Positions 16,042 to 26,485 of a stretch of DNA of 64,000 nt are shown here, piece after piece; position 1 is the stretch's first letter, and each line of letters starts with the position of its first letter. The DNA lies in the NCBI RefSeq assembly GCF_014192395.1, contig NZ_JACHXW010000001.1, positions 248,001 to 312,000 of the forward strand. Reading direction: 5' to 3'. This stretch comes from Paenibacillus endophyticus. GTDB lineage: Bacteria; Bacillota; Bacilli; Paenibacillales; Paenibacillaceae. The translations under genes were made by a program, and so were the position numbers. Below the pieces are notes generated by a model, which was not told where the DNA came from, ran no database searches, and saw only the letters and a list, made by a program, of their open reading frames with translations.

Positions 16042-18151
16042 ACGGTCATTCAAGCAATATTTGATGCTTGTAGTTGCAATTATGGTGCTTGCAACGACGT
16101 GGACGGGCTCTCCGTCACATGCGGCAGTACCGAAGCTGGATCAAATTCGCGTTGCTCTTTTCATGCAATTGCCTGGGAAATATGATGATACAACTGCTGC
16201 GGCAACCTTTTCTTCGCCTGCAGGCTTGAACATCGGTTCAAGACAGCCGGATGGCGTAAGCAGCTGGTTCAATGTGTCAGGCGGCACTAGCGTTAGATTT
16301 GCAGCAGACAGCTTTAAAGTTAAAGTGTATGAATCGACAACTTTCGCATCTGCCCTTGCGGTTCAGAAGAGGCTGCAAGCGTTAAAGGGCGCTGCTTTTC
16401 TCACTTCGCTATCCAAAAATGGCTCGATCGTTTATCAAGTCATAGAAGGTACATATAAGACGGCGGCAGAAGCAGCCGCTGCTCAAACCAAGTGGGCGGC
16501 CGACAGCGAGATCTCCAAGCTGGTTGGCGGGTATAAGGCCGTGCAGCAGGGTCCCTTGCATTTGGAGTCTGCTCCTCTTGCAGGTAAGGCGGAAGCGATA
16601 GCAGCTGCCAGCAGCTTTGGGGCGGTCGGTTTGGATGCTTATGTAGCTGTCCGCGACTCCCAAGCAGAAATGGCAAGCTATTCCGTTATGGTTGGCGCTG
16701 CAGTAACAGATGCAGAGCTGCAGATTGTGCAGGCTGCTGCATCCAAAGCGGCAGGAGGCGGCGCGCTGAAAACGGCAGATGCCAAGCTGCCCTATCTCAT
16801 GCTTCGCAATGATCATACGCTTAGCGCGAAAGCTGAAAGCAGCTCAGAGCTATACATGTTTGCAGGGAGCGATACTAAAATAGCAATCTCTCCAGTCGGA
16901 TCTGATCCGATCAAGCTAACGGAGCGAAGCAATCGCAGCTATCGCGGGCAATTCGAGCTTAGTATGATGAATGGGCGGATGGCGGTTATCAATGAATTGC
17001 CTTTTGAGCAATATCTATATTCCGTTGTCGGTGTAGAGATGTATCCTTCATGGCCAGCTGAGGCGCTTAAGGCACAGGCCGTTGCGGCGCGCTCTTACGC
17101 ATTGAACAAAGGCTTTGGTTTCCAAATCGCTCATGTTGTGGATACCACGCTTAGCCAAGCCTATTACGGCACAGGCTCTGAGAAGCCGTCTACAATCGCA
17201 GCTGTCGATGATACGGCAGGCGAAGTGGCCATGCACGATGGGAAAGTTATTGAGGCATTGTTCGCAGCCAGCGGCGGCGGCATGACAGCAGATGCCAAGG
17301 AGATATGGGGCAATGCCGTACCTTATTTGATGCCGGTGAAAAGCCCGGACACATCCAGCGAAACAGGCTTGCACAGCTGGTACCGCGTTGTTCTTCCCAG
17401 CGGGGAAATCGGATATGTGCGTGATGATTTGTTAGATGAGACTGGTCAAACGACGGCGGCCGGAAGTCCAATTATGCAGGTGAATACGAATGGGACAAAG
17501 GTTCGCAAGCATCCGCAGATTCAAGATACGATTCCAGTTGTGGCAACGGCAGACAGCGGAACGAAAGTTATCGTGCTGGAGAAAAAAGTGGAGTCTAATT
17601 CTATGTCTTGGGTGAGAGGCCCTTATACGCCCCAAGAGATGCTGACCGTTATAAATGCCAAAGTGAAAACGCCGATATCGGGTCCTCTGCGTACGCTGGA
17701 AGTTAGTCAAAAGGGTGCTTCTGGCCGTGCAACCGAGATTACAGCCAATGGCCAAAAGCTAACGGTGAGCTATCCGGATATGCTCCGCAGCACGCTAGGG
17801 GTACAAGGCTCGCTGCCAAGCACATTGTTTCAAATCGAAGAAACGGCGAAGGTTGCTTTGCTAGGTTCGGGATCAGCAACAAGAACGAAGCTGGGCGACT
17901 CGGCTCCCGTTTACATGATCAGTGCCGGCGGCAAGGTAACAGAGGCCAGCCAGTCCAATTTATTTATCATGGATGGCAGCAAGCATTTGCGCGCTGCTAC
18001 CAAAGAGCCGTCATTCCGTTTCATCGGTACCGGTAACGGGCATGGCGTTGGCTTATCGCAGTATGGCGCGCTAAGCCTTGCCCAGCAAGGGTATGACTAT
18101 CAATATATTTTGAAATACTACTACAAAGATGTAACCATCGCTAAGGAATGA
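16031..18151 (+). CDS. SpoIID/LytB domain protein, secreted
   Basis: SpoIID-type proteins are glycan-strand-cleaving enzymes or their activators (LytB) at the cell wall. The protein is 706 residues from ATG 16031. A signal peptide covers about residues 1-32 (LMLVVAIMVLATTWT, then SPSHAA). A SPOR-like region is followed by the SpoIID core QYLYSVVGVEMYPSWPAEALKAQAVAARSYAL, split across the domain, with GHGVGLSQYGA near the end. An SH3-like insertion (VNTNGTKVRKHPQ) lies between. The position corresponds to SpoIID/LytB-domain proteins beside ruvB in other Bacillales, but it is not the sporulation spoIID locus itself. The substrate is not known. Confidence 0.87.
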   Translation: MANKRSFKQYLMLVVAIMVLATTWTGSPSHAAVPKLDQIRVALFMQLPGKYDDTTAAATFSSPAGLNIGSRQPDGVSSWFNVSGGTSVRFAADSFKVKVYESTTFASALAVQKRLQALKGAAFLTSLSKNGSIVYQVIEGTYKTAAEAAAAQTKWAADSEISKLVGGYKAVQQGPLHLESAPLAGKAEAIAAASSFGAVGLDAYVAVRDSQAEMASYSVMVGAAVTDAELQIVQAAASKAAGGGALKTADAKLPYLMLRNDHTLSAKAESSSELYMFAGSDTKIAISPVGSDPIKLTERSNRSYRGQFELSMMNGRMAVINELPFEQYLYSVVGVEMYPSWPAEALKAQAVAARSYALNKGFGFQIAHVVDTTLSQAYYGTGSEKPSTIAAVDDTAGEVAMHDGKVIEALFAASGGGMTADAKEIWGNAVPYLMPVKSPDTSSETGLHSWYRVVLPSGEIGYVRDDLLDETGQTTAAGSPIMQVNTNGTKVRKHPQIQDTIPVVATADSGTKVIVLEKKVESNSMSWVRGPYTPQEMLTVINAKVKTPISGPLRTLEVSQKGASGRATEITANGQKLTVSYPDMLRSTLGVQGSLPSTLFQIEETAKVALLGSGSATRTKLGDSAPVYMISAGGKVTEASQSNLFIMDGSKHLRAATKEPSFRFIGTGNGHGVGLSQYGALSLAQQGYDYQYILKYYYKDVTIAKE

Positions 18152-18161
18152 TTGAATCGAT

Positions 18162-19208
18162 ATGAACGTAGAATGGTTTGACTTTGAATTGCCGGAAAAC
18201 CTTATAGCCCAAACCCCATTGCTTGATCGCACAGCATCTAGGCTGCTGGCACTCAATAAGCAGACGGGCGAAATAACGCATAACAGCTTTACAGATTTGG
18301 AACAGTACGTTGGAGCCGGGGATGTGCTTGTCCTCAATGATACGAGAGTGATTCCTGCGCGGCTGACTGGCGTGAAGAGCGATACGGGCGCCAAGATCGA
18401 ACTGCTGCTTCTGAAGCAGCTTGAGGGGGACAGCTGGGAGGCGCTTGGCAAGCCTGCCAAACGCCTCAAGGTTGGCACCGCTCTCTCCTTTGGCGATGAC
18501 GGGCAAGGCAATCCTTTGCTGCGGGCCGTTATTGAGAAGGAAGGCGAGATGGGCGGAAGAACGATTCGCTTCGAATACGAGGGAATCTTTCAGGAGCTGC
18601 TGGATCGATTGGGAGAGATGCCGCTGCCGCCTTACATCAAGGAGAGGCTTGAGGAGCGCGAGCGTTATCAGACCGTTTACTCCAAACACGCAGGCTCTGC
18701 TGCCGCGCCGACAGCCGGACTACATTTCACGGATGCATTTCTTGACAAGCTTCAAGCAAAAGGCGTCAAGCTCGCGTATGTGACCCTCCATGTTGGCCTT
18801 GGAACCTTTCGTCCGATGTCGGTGGACTTGGTAGAGGATCACGAGATGCATTCGGAATATTATGAGCTGAATGAACAGAATGCAGCCATAATAAATGAAG
18901 CCAAACGGAGCGGTGCCCGTATTATTGCAGTGGGCACAACTTCGTCTAGAACACTGGAGACGGTAGCGGTCCGGTTCGAAGGGAATCCAATTGAGGCTTG
19001 CAGCGGCTGGACATCGATTTTTATTTTTCCAGGCTACGAGTTTAAGCTCGTTAATGCGTTACTGACTAATTTTCATTTGCCGAAGTCTACGCTGGTCATG
19101 CTCGTAAGTGCACTGGCTGGACGTGATGAGGTTATGCATGCCTATAGAGAAGCGATTGTGCAACAATATCGGTTCTTTAGCTTCGGTGATGCAATGTTTA
19201 TTTACTAA
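18162..19208 (+). CDS. queA: S-adenosylmethionine:tRNA ribosyltransferase-isomerase
   Basis: Queuosine synthesis: transfers and isomerises the ribosyl part of SAM to preQ1 in tRNA, giving epoxyqueuosine. It is 348 residues long. Typical motifs are [44 protein letters not shown] and [19 protein letters not shown]. It starts 10 bases after the SpoIID-domain gene and is followed 22 bases later by tgt, the enzyme for the preceding step. Confidence 0.97.
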   Translation: MNVEWFDFELPENLIAQTPLLDRTASRLLALNKQTGEITHNSFTDLEQYVGAGDVLVLNDTRVIPARLTGVKSDTGAKIELLLLKQLEGDSWEALGKPAKRLKVGTALSFGDDGQGNPLLRAVIEKEGEMGGRTIRFEYEGIFQELLDRLGEMPLPPYIKERLEERERYQTVYSKHAGSAAAPTAGLHFTDAFLDKLQAKGVKLAYVTLHVGLGTFRPMSVDLVEDHEMHSEYYELNEQNAAIINEAKRSGARIIAVGTTSSRTLETVAVRFEGNPIEACSGWTSIFIFPGYEFKLVNALLTNFHLPKSTLVMLVSALAGRDEVMHAYREAIVQQYRFFSFGDAMFIY

Positions 19209-19227
19209 CTAGGAATAGGAAGCGTGA

Positions 19228-20364
<1,137 letters not shown>

Positions 20365-20378
20365 AAGGGGGGATTTCG

Positions 20379-20696
20379 ATGTGGCTAGCAGCAGATGCAG
20401 GTCAAAGTAACATTTTAGGAATGATTTGGCCGTTTGTACTTATGTTCGCGGTGTTTTATTTCTTGCTTATTCGTCCGCAGCAGAAGAAACAGAAACAACG
20501 TTCTTCGATGCTCAACCAATTGAAAAAAGGCGATAAAATTTCAACAATTGGTGGTTTGCACGGAACGGTCGTCGAGCTTAGCGATGACACAGTTGTACTT
20601 CGTGTAAACGATACAACTAAAATGACATTCGAGCGCAGTGCAATCAACACAATCATCAACTCTGCACCATCAGCAACGGTTGATTTGGAAAAATAA
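20379..20696 (+). CDS. yajC: Preprotein translocase subunit YajC
   Basis: Small accessory subunit of the SecDF complex. It is 105 residues from ATG 20379, which follows AAAGGGGGG; an upstream in-frame TTG at 20361 is less likely. There is one membrane helix (about residues 13-30, MIWPFVLMFAVFYFLLIRP) followed by a basic stretch QQKKQKQR and a small beta domain. It is the last gene before a bidirectional terminator; secD/secF are 3.6 kb downstream. Confidence 0.96.
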   Translation: MWLAADAGQSNILGMIWPFVLMFAVFYFLLIRPQQKKQKQRSSMLNQLKKGDKISTIGGLHGTVVELSDDTVVLRVNDTTKMTFERSAINTIINSAPSATVDLEK

Positions 20697-20700
20697 TAAA

Positions 20701-20740
20701 AAGAAGCTGACATGCATGCATGTCAGCTTCTTTTTATTTT
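20701..20740. terminator. Bidirectional terminator between yajC and the TIGR04086-type gene
   Basis: A perfect inverted repeat of 2 x 16 bases (20701-20732, arms beginning AAGAAGCTGACATGCA) is flanked by A-rich sequence on the left and TTTTATTTTTT on the right. It serves yajC on the + strand and the opposing gene on the - strand. Confidence 0.92.
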
Positions 20741-21129
20741 TTCATATTGACGCCGATCATTCCGCCGAAAGCACCAGCGAGAAGAGAAGCTCCAAGCAGC
20801 ATTGCGCTGTGCAGGGAGAGTGAGGCGTCCGAGGCTAAGAAGCTGATGATAATGACGATTGCTCCGTAAATTAAACCAAGCAATCCGCCGTTGTACCATC
20901 CTTTGTTCTCGGATCGTTTCCCGGAAGTAAAACCCCCGGCAAGTGAAGCGAAGCCATGAACCAGAAGGGCATTCATAGCCAGGCTGCTTTCTTTCATGTC
21001 CGTGAAATGTAAAAGCAAGGATAGCAGTAAGGCGCCAGCGGCCAGCCAAATAATAGAAAATAAAACTCCAGCAAGAAGCGGTGATGCAATTAAAGGCGGT
21101 TTAACAGCTTGTTTTACCGAGCTCATCAA
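20734..21129 (-). CDS. TIGR04086 family membrane protein
   Basis: Small integral membrane protein of unknown function (131 residues) with four predicted hydrophobic segments: LLAGVLFSIIWLAAGALLLS, NALLVHGFASLAGGFTSG, LLGLIYGAIVIIISFLA and AMLLGASLLAGAFGGMIGV. The conserved middle GGFTSGKRSENKGWYNGGLLGLIYG identifies the family (YrzE-like). In Bacillus the homologue also lies between yajC and spoVB. The start may be the first or second ATG (21129 or 21126). Confidence 0.83.
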   Translation of the reverse strand: MMSSVKQAVKPPLIASPLLAGVLFSIIWLAAGALLLSLLLHFTDMKESSLAMNALLVHGFASLAGGFTSGKRSENKGWYNGGLLGLIYGAIVIIISFLASDASLSLHSAMLLGASLLAGAFGGMIGVNMKK

Positions 21130-21196
21130 ATTCCCCCCAGCGATTGGTACGTATTACTTATCCATATGGTCAAGCTAACCGGATTAGTACAACTAC

Positions 21197-21225
21197 TTGC
21201 ATGTCTTGCCATATATTCGTATAAG
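21197..21225 (+). promoter_or_regulatory. Possible promoter for the DUF421 gene
   Basis: TTGCAT (21197-21202) and TATAAG (21220-21225) are spaced by exactly 17 bases, about 100 bases before the TTG start. Confidence 0.45.
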
Positions 21226-21323
21226 CGGGCAGAGTATGAGGTTATGCGCCGCAGGTGAGAATACCTTTACGCACAAAGGGGCTGACTGCAGCTCAAATGA
21301 CAAGTCGAGGAGGAGGTTTCCGC

Positions 21324-22082
21324 TTGGAATTCTGGAGCCTGTTAATCCGGACGGTGATTATTTATTTCGTTGTGTTTCTGATTATGCGCTTTATGGGAAA
21401 GCGGGAGATCGGAAAGTTGTCTGTATTCGATTTGGTCATTTCCGTAATGATTGCAGAGATTGCGGTAATTGTCATTGAGGATATGGAGCGTTCCATGTGG
21501 AGCGGCATAATGCCTATGATTGTTTTGCTGCTCATTCAAGTTGGAAGTGCGTTTATAACGATGAAAAGTCGTAAACTAAGGCTCTTGTTCGACGGAAAGC
21601 CTAGTGTCATTATCGACAAGGGAAAATTAAATAGCGATGTAATGCGAAAGCAGCGTTACAATTTGGATGATTTAATGCTTCAATTGCGGGAAAACAAAAT
21701 CAGCGCGGTGTCGGACGTGGAATTCGCAATACTGGAAACGAGTGGAAAGCTTTCTGTCATACCGAAAGAGGATTCGAACGATTCTGTAGGTGACGAAGGC
21801 AGAGGCCAAGATGATCATATAAACTTGGGTGGGGATAATCTTAAAACCTATAGCCAATCCAAAATAATACCGTCCAAATATCGATTCGAAATTTTGCCGG
21901 TACCGCTCATTATGGACGGCAAGGTACAGGACGAGAATTTGGAAAAGCTTGAAAAGACGAGATTTTGGCTTAAGAATGTGCTGCAGGAAAAAGGGGTTAC
22001 CGATTTTAAGGATGTATTTTTCTGCACCATTGACCACAAAGGAAAGCTGTTTGTTGATACGCATGACAAGAAACGGCGATAA
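21324..22082 (+). CDS. DUF421 / YetF-type membrane protein
   Basis: Family of unknown function with three N-terminal membrane helices (LIRTVIIYFVVFLIMRFMG, FDLVISVMIAEIAVIVI, MPMIVLLLIQVGSAFI) and a soluble YetF domain. The domain carries the conserved GKPSVIIDKGKLNSDVMRKQRYNLDDLM (split) and REN-KISAVSDVEFAILE-SGKLSV. It is 252 residues from TTG 21324, which sits 7 bases after AGGAGGAGG; upstream in-frame ATGs lack such a site. B. subtilis has a homologue (YrbG) at this place, next to spoVB. The stop codon lies in the left arm of the following terminator. Confidence 0.85.
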   Translation: MEFWSLLIRTVIIYFVVFLIMRFMGKREIGKLSVFDLVISVMIAEIAVIVIEDMERSMWSGIMPMIVLLLIQVGSAFITMKSRKLRLLFDGKPSVIIDKGKLNSDVMRKQRYNLDDLMLQLRENKISAVSDVEFAILETSGKLSVIPKEDSNDSVGDEGRGQDDHINLGGDNLKTYSQSKIIPSKYRFEILPVPLIMDGKVQDENLEKLEKTRFWLKNVLQEKGVTDFKDVFFCTIDHKGKLFVDTHDKKRR

Positions 22083-22118
22083 TGAGAGGGCGATCCCTCT
22101 TTTTATCGCCGTTTCTAT
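22070..22118. terminator. Bidirectional terminator between the DUF421 gene and spoVB
   Basis: Arms AAACGGCGATAA and TTATCGCCGTTT enclose an inner AGAGGG/CCCTCT hairpin. The left arm includes the DUF421 stop codon. It faces the convergent SpoVB-like gene. Confidence 0.82.
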
Positions 22119-22125
22119 TGCTTAT

Positions 22126-23703
22126 TTATTTAAACCAATTCCCGAACAGCGGAATGCGTACCATATCATGACGATCGATAATTTTCATGATAACCATCAA
22201 TAATAAATAAATAACTGCGCTTGCCGCACAGGCAAGCAGCAGATTAACCCATTCTGCCGGCAACGGCTGCTGGTTCATTGTAAACTGGGCTGCTGCTCCC
22301 ATAATGACCATCGCCGCCCCCACTTTGACAAAGTCGAGCACCTTCATGTGGAAGCCGATGAATTTCAATACGCTTATCGCATGCAAAAGGGTAACGAGGA
22401 CAATATTCACGTTAATGGCAATAAGCGCGCCGTATATGCCGTATTCGGGATCGGAGGCCAGCTGAACGATGAGAAACAGCTTCACGATGGCGCCGATTAA
22501 AGTATTGATCAAAGCGGTACCTGGCTTGTTCAGTGCTTGAAGCGCTGCTTGCAGCGGCGCCTGCAGATAGATGAAAATGCCAACGATAGCAATGAGCTGA
22601 AGCATAGGAGCAATATCGGCATGGTTGTAGAGCATGCGGCAGATAGGCTCGGCGAACAAAAACATAATGACTACGAATGGGGCACCAGATACAAGAGCGA
22701 GCCGCATGGACTGATGCAATCTTTTATGAATTAAGGCATGATCGCCTCGTGCTGCAGCCTCGGACAAAGAGGGTACAAGCGATACCGCCAGCGAGTAAGT
22801 CAAGGCGGTCGGCAGCAGCAGCAAAGGTACGATCATACCCTGCAGCGCTCCGTATTGAGCGGTAGCGAGCCCGGTAGCTATTCCGGCAGCTGCTAGGCTT
22901 CGTGCGGTAAGGATGGATTCAAGCAAATAAGAGAAAGAACCAATTAGACGGCTCCCGGTGACAGGAATGGATAAGCTAAGCAGTCTGCGCAATACGGGTA
23001 TGTTCTTTTCTGATTTTGCTTGACCGGGTTTTTTAACGGTTTGTTTCGTTGAGGGACGGTCCCGGTAATATTTCCAAAGCAGGACGGCCAAACCGCCGAT
23101 TTCCCCAATTACTGCGCCTAGCATTGCACCGGCGGAAGCCCATTCCAGACCATAGGGCAGGAACAAAAAGGCAAAGGTTAGCGATGCGATTATGCGTATC
23201 AGCGTTTCGACGATTTGCGAGACCGCTGTCGGGATCATATTTTGTTTTCCTTGGAAGTAACCGCGATAAACTGAGGATAATCCTATGATCATCAGCATAG
23301 GCGTCATCACCAAAAAGGTTTGATAAACGCGTGCATCAGGCAGGATATGCGTCGTAATCCATTTGGCGCCTAGCAGCATGACTCCGGTCATGATAACGCC
23401 AAGCAAGGCGACTAACCCCATCGCGGTTCGGAAAATATACTTCACGCGCGCCGAATCTCCTTGCGATTCGGCTTCGGCAATCCATTTGGCAACGGCCAGC
23501 GGGATACCTCCTGTAATAATGGTGAGCATCACCGTAAGAAAGGGGTAGCTTAACTGGTATAAGCCGACGCCTTCCGCGCCCATGATCCGAGGAAGAGCGA
23601 TTCTTGGCACGAAACCGAGCAACCGGTTAATGATGCCAGCGGCAAGCAAAATCATAGCGCCTTTGATGAATGTTTGTTTGGTTGCGTTTTTATGCTTCGT
23701 CAT
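22126..23703 (-). CDS. spoVB: SpoVB-like polysaccharide/lipid flippase (MATE/MOP superfamily)
   Basis: Multi-pass membrane protein (525 residues, about 14 hydrophobic segments) of the MVF/polysaccharide-transport group; B. subtilis SpoVB is needed for spore cortex formation. Diagnostic segments are FIKGAMILLAAGIINRLLGF, ISGAEGVGLYQL-like text (IMGAEGVGLYQLSYPF), GGIPLAVAKWIAE and SLVPSLSEAAARGD. ATG at 23703 on the minus strand follows GAGGGTAA. The neighbours (TIGR04086-type, DUF421, comN) match the Bacillus spoVB locus. Other MOP flippases can look similar, so the specific name depends on synteny. Confidence 0.85.
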   Translation of the reverse strand: MTKHKNATKQTFIKGAMILLAAGIINRLLGFVPRIALPRIMGAEGVGLYQLSYPFLTVMLTIITGGIPLAVAKWIAEAESQGDSARVKYIFRTAMGLVALLGVIMTGVMLLGAKWITTHILPDARVYQTFLVMTPMLMIIGLSSVYRGYFQGKQNMIPTAVSQIVETLIRIIASLTFAFLFLPYGLEWASAGAMLGAVIGEIGGLAVLLWKYYRDRPSTKQTVKKPGQAKSEKNIPVLRRLLSLSIPVTGSRLIGSFSYLLESILTARSLAAAGIATGLATAQYGALQGMIVPLLLLPTALTYSLAVSLVPSLSEAAARGDHALIHKRLHQSMRLALVSGAPFVVIMFLFAEPICRMLYNHADIAPMLQLIAIVGIFIYLQAPLQAALQALNKPGTALINTLIGAIVKLFLIVQLASDPEYGIYGALIAINVNIVLVTLLHAISVLKFIGFHMKVLDFVKVGAAMVIMGAAAQFTMNQQPLPAEWVNLLLACAASAVIYLLLMVIMKIIDRHDMVRIPLFGNWFK

Positions 23704-24011
23704 ACTGGATTACCCTCTTCTCTATTGTGGAATAGCTGATCTGCTCCTGCCTGAGCAATCAGACGAAGCTTTAAGACAGGCTTTTACTATCATCTTTATG
23801 CTCGGCATGTCCGATTCCATGTCACTCAATTTGCAGATTGCAGAAGACGGTGCAGGAATTCGGATGTGCAACAGCGAATAGTTGGATTAGAAAAGTTAAA
23901 GTGGCTGAAACAGACTAAGCGTTTTGTGTATAGGCATGGGTCGGACAAGGTGTGCTGCTTATCTTGCTATACGAACGATGGTTGATGTCACAAGGCTTTA
24001 GGAGGCGCAGC
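23704..24011. other. Divergent intergenic region between spoVB and comN
   Basis: It is 308 bases separating minus-strand spoVB from plus-strand comN and must hold both promoters. I see ribosome sites for both genes (GAGGGTAA on the minus strand, TTAGGAGGCG on the plus strand). I found no convincing -35/-10 pair, no terminator and no repeat. Confidence 0.6.
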
Positions 24012-24251
24012 ATGGCAGACGAAGAATTAAATCGTGTGATTGAAGAGCTATGCATAAGCAAAGCGGAAGAATTTCATCTTATAGGGTACGAGCATGTTAC
24101 GGGTCAAGAGGTATGGGAGTGTGTCAGCGAGAAATACAAGAAGACGGGACACCCGGAGCTTCACGAATTGGTTAACGACATTCTATCTCTGAAAGTGATG
24201 AAATTTATGAATTTCATGACCATTAGCGCATACAAGGGAACCCAGTTCTGA
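24012..24251 (+). CDS. comN: ComN-like post-transcriptional regulator
   Basis: Short (79-residue) family; B. subtilis ComN (YrzD) acts on the comE operon mRNA and localises to septa and poles. The sequence ELNRVIEELCISKAEEFHLIGYEHVTGQEVWECV, read in parts, matches the family pattern, with a C-terminal LNDILSLKVMKFMNF-type helix (VNDILSLKVMKFMNFMTI). ATG at 24012 follows AGGAGGCG. It stands between spoVB and secD as in Bacillus. Function here is inferred from family and synteny. Confidence 0.8.
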   Translation: MADEELNRVIEELCISKAEEFHLIGYEHVTGQEVWECVSEKYKKTGHPELHELVNDILSLKVMKFMNFMTISAYKGTQF

Positions 24252-24273
24252 TCAACTGGGTTTCTTTTTTTTT
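24239..24273 (+). terminator. Intrinsic terminator after comN
   Basis: The perfect 9-bp stem AACCCAGTT/AACTGGGTT with a 6-nt loop is followed by a T-rich run. The comN stop codon lies in the loop. Confidence 0.9.
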
Positions 24274-24300
24274 GACTCGATTTTGCCTCGTCTGTATAAT
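24272..24300 (+). promoter_or_regulatory. Sigma-A promoter for secD-secF
   Basis: TTGACT (24272-24277), a 17-base spacer and TATAAT (24295-24300) lie 34 bases before secD. The -35 overlaps the T tract of the comN terminator. Confidence 0.85.
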
Positions 24301-24334
24301 AGGAATATTGAGATCATAAGGGGGATTTAGACGT

Positions 24335-25567
24335 ATGTTCGGGAAGAGAATTATTGCCTTCCTTGCGATCGTAGTCATTATGTTTGGCGTTATCGCTTGG
24401 ACAAGCCCATCGCTAGTGAAAGACGTAAGGCTAGGCCTTGATTTAAAAGGCGGTTTCGAGGTTTTGTACGAAGCATCGCCTCTTGAAGGCGGAGAGGCTG
24501 TAACGCCGGAATCTTTGAAAGAAACAGCAAGAAGCTTGGAGAAAAGGATCGATGAGCTCGGAATTGTTGAGCCAGAGATTACGACAGAAGGCACGAACCG
24601 GATTCGGTTGCGTTTGGCTGGCGTGGAGGATGAGAATGAAGTACGCGAGATTCTCGCTAAACCAATCAATCTGACATTCCGCGGCCCAGACGGCAAAATT
24701 GAACTAGACGGCAGTGATTTCAAGCCAAACGGCGCAGGTATCGGCTATGATAACCTAAGCAAGCCGTTTGTTACCATTGAGCTTAAGGACAGCAAAAAGT
24801 TTGAAGAGATTACAACACGTTTGACAGGCCAATATCTGGCAATTTATCTCGATGATAAAGAATTGTCTAAACCCTCTGTTAATTTTCCCATCTCTGGTGG
24901 TTCCGCTCAGATATCGGGAAATTATACAGTAGATGAAGCCAATGAATTGGCTGATATGATCAACCTAGGCGCGCTTCCGCTCAAGCTGACTGAAAAGTAT
25001 ACCCAAAGCGTAGGCGCTAAGCTCGGTCTTGCTTCCTTAAAGGATACCGTTGAGGCGGGCATTATTGGTACGGTTATCATATTGGTATTCCTGCTTATTC
25101 TGTTCCGTATTCCTGGCGTTGTAGCAGGAATCACGGTCATTACTTATACTTGGCTTTTGCTCGTTGTATTCAATTTAATGAACGCTACGTTAACGCTGCC
25201 TGGTATCGCCGCCTTCGTGCTGGGGATCGGAATGGCTGTCGATGCCAATATCATTATGTACGAGAGGATCAAGGAAGAAATCCGCAGCGGCAAAAGCTTG
25301 CTATCCTCGCTTAAAGCGGGCTCGAAAAACTCGTTCCGTACCATTATGGATGCGAATATCACAAATATCATCTCAAGCGCGGTCCTTTATTTCATCGGAA
25401 ATGGTGCCATTCGCGGCTTTGCATTAACGATGATCTTCAGTATTCTTGTCAGCATGCTGACGAATATTTTCTTGTCCCGGTTTTTGATCATGCTGCTTAT
25501 CAAGAGCAATCTATTTACAAAACCAAGCTATTATGGTGTGAAGGAGGCAGAAATCCGTGAACTTTAA
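24335..25567 (+). CDS. secD: Protein translocase subunit SecD
   Basis: RND-type membrane protein that, with SecF, uses the proton gradient to finish export through SecYEG. The 410-residue protein has an N-terminal membrane helix, DLKGGFEVLYEA, a P1-like periplasmic domain, and five C-terminal helices including GIGMAVDANIIMYERIKEE and DANITNIISSAVLYFIG. B. subtilis carries a fused SecDF; here the two are separate genes overlapping by 11 bases. Confidence 0.97.
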   Translation: MFGKRIIAFLAIVVIMFGVIAWTSPSLVKDVRLGLDLKGGFEVLYEASPLEGGEAVTPESLKETARSLEKRIDELGIVEPEITTEGTNRIRLRLAGVEDENEVREILAKPINLTFRGPDGKIELDGSDFKPNGAGIGYDNLSKPFVTIELKDSKKFEEITTRLTGQYLAIYLDDKELSKPSVNFPISGGSAQISGNYTVDEANELADMINLGALPLKLTEKYTQSVGAKLGLASLKDTVEAGIIGTVIILVFLLILFRIPGVVAGITVITYTWLLLVVFNLMNATLTLPGIAAFVLGIGMAVDANIIMYERIKEEIRSGKSLLSSLKAGSKNSFRTIMDANITNIISSAVLYFIGNGAIRGFALTMIFSILVSMLTNIFLSRFLIMLLIKSNLFTKPSYYGVKEAEIREL

Positions 25568-26471
25568 TACAAAGATTCGTTACGATTTTATTGGGAACCG
25601 CAACAAGTTCTTTCTGTTCTCAATCACGTTGACTATAGTAGGGATCTTGTCGTTGCTTTTCTTTAGCCTGAATTTCGGTGTCGATTTCAAGGCGGGAACA
25701 AACATGGATATATTGGTAGGCAAGGCGGCTAATCAGCAGGATGCCAAAGAGATTCTGGTAAAAGCTGGAATTGAAGGCATTACGCCTACTGTAGGCGGTA
25801 CGGATAGCGATCGCGTTTCTGCCCGTTTCGATGAGGTTCTTACACAAGCCAAGATTGTTGAAATTCAAGAAGGCTTTAAAGCCAAATACGGCGATCAGGT
25901 TTCTTCAGAGGTTAACGTCGTGTCTCCAGACATGGCGCAGGAACTCGGCATTAAGACAATCTGGGCGATTCTGATCGCGAGTGTCGCCATTATGATTTAT
26001 GTTATGATTCGATTCGAATGGCGTTTTGCTCTTGCAGCAAATATCGCAATTTTGTATGACGCGTTTGTGGTGGTTGCTCTATTCTCTATCTTCCGACTTG
26101 AGGTAGACCTTCCGTTCATTGCGGCCGTTCTTACGACAATAGGGTATTCCATTAATGATAAGATCGTTATATTTGACCGTATTCGGGAGAACCTGCGGTT
26201 CGGACAATACAAAAACCGTGAGCAGCTTTCTGAAATGGTAAACGCAAGTATTTGGCAAACGATGGCGAGAAATGTTTACACGGTTTTGGCCGTTCTCGTC
26301 GTTGCCGTTTGTTTGTTTATCTTCGGAAGCGAGTCCATCAAGCTGTTCGCGCTAGCAAAAATTATCGGCCTTACCAGCGGTGCATATTCATCGATTTGTA
26401 TTGCAAGCCCGCTCTGGCTTCTGCTCAAAGGCAAACAAAAACCGAAAGCAGTCGCTAAGACAACGGCTTAA
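25557..26471 (+). CDS. secF: Protein translocase subunit SecF
   Basis: Partner of SecD in the translocase. It is 304 residues long. The start is GTG at 25557 (GAAGGAGGCAG upstream), inside the end of secD. Typical features are SLNFGVDFKAGTNMDILV near the N-terminus and the membrane motif TTIGYSINDKIVIFDRIRENL. Six hydrophobic segments are expected. A tandem hairpin array follows the stop by 14 bases. Confidence 0.97.
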   Translation: MNFNTKIRYDFIGNRNKFFLFSITLTIVGILSLLFFSLNFGVDFKAGTNMDILVGKAANQQDAKEILVKAGIEGITPTVGGTDSDRVSARFDEVLTQAKIVEIQEGFKAKYGDQVSSEVNVVSPDMAQELGIKTIWAILIASVAIMIYVMIRFEWRFALAANIAILYDAFVVVALFSIFRLEVDLPFIAAVLTTIGYSINDKIVIFDRIRENLRFGQYKNREQLSEMVNASIWQTMARNVYTVLAVLVVAVCLFIFGSESIKLFALAKIIGLTSGAYSSICIASPLWLLLKGKQKPKAVAKTTA

Positions 26472-26485
26472 TTCTAAGTTCGCAC

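Noticed and set aside
23582-23951. Plus-strand frames at the start of the spoVB-comN gap as small genes
   Set aside because: They overlap the start of spoVB in antisense, lack ribosome sites and contain no recognisable sequence.
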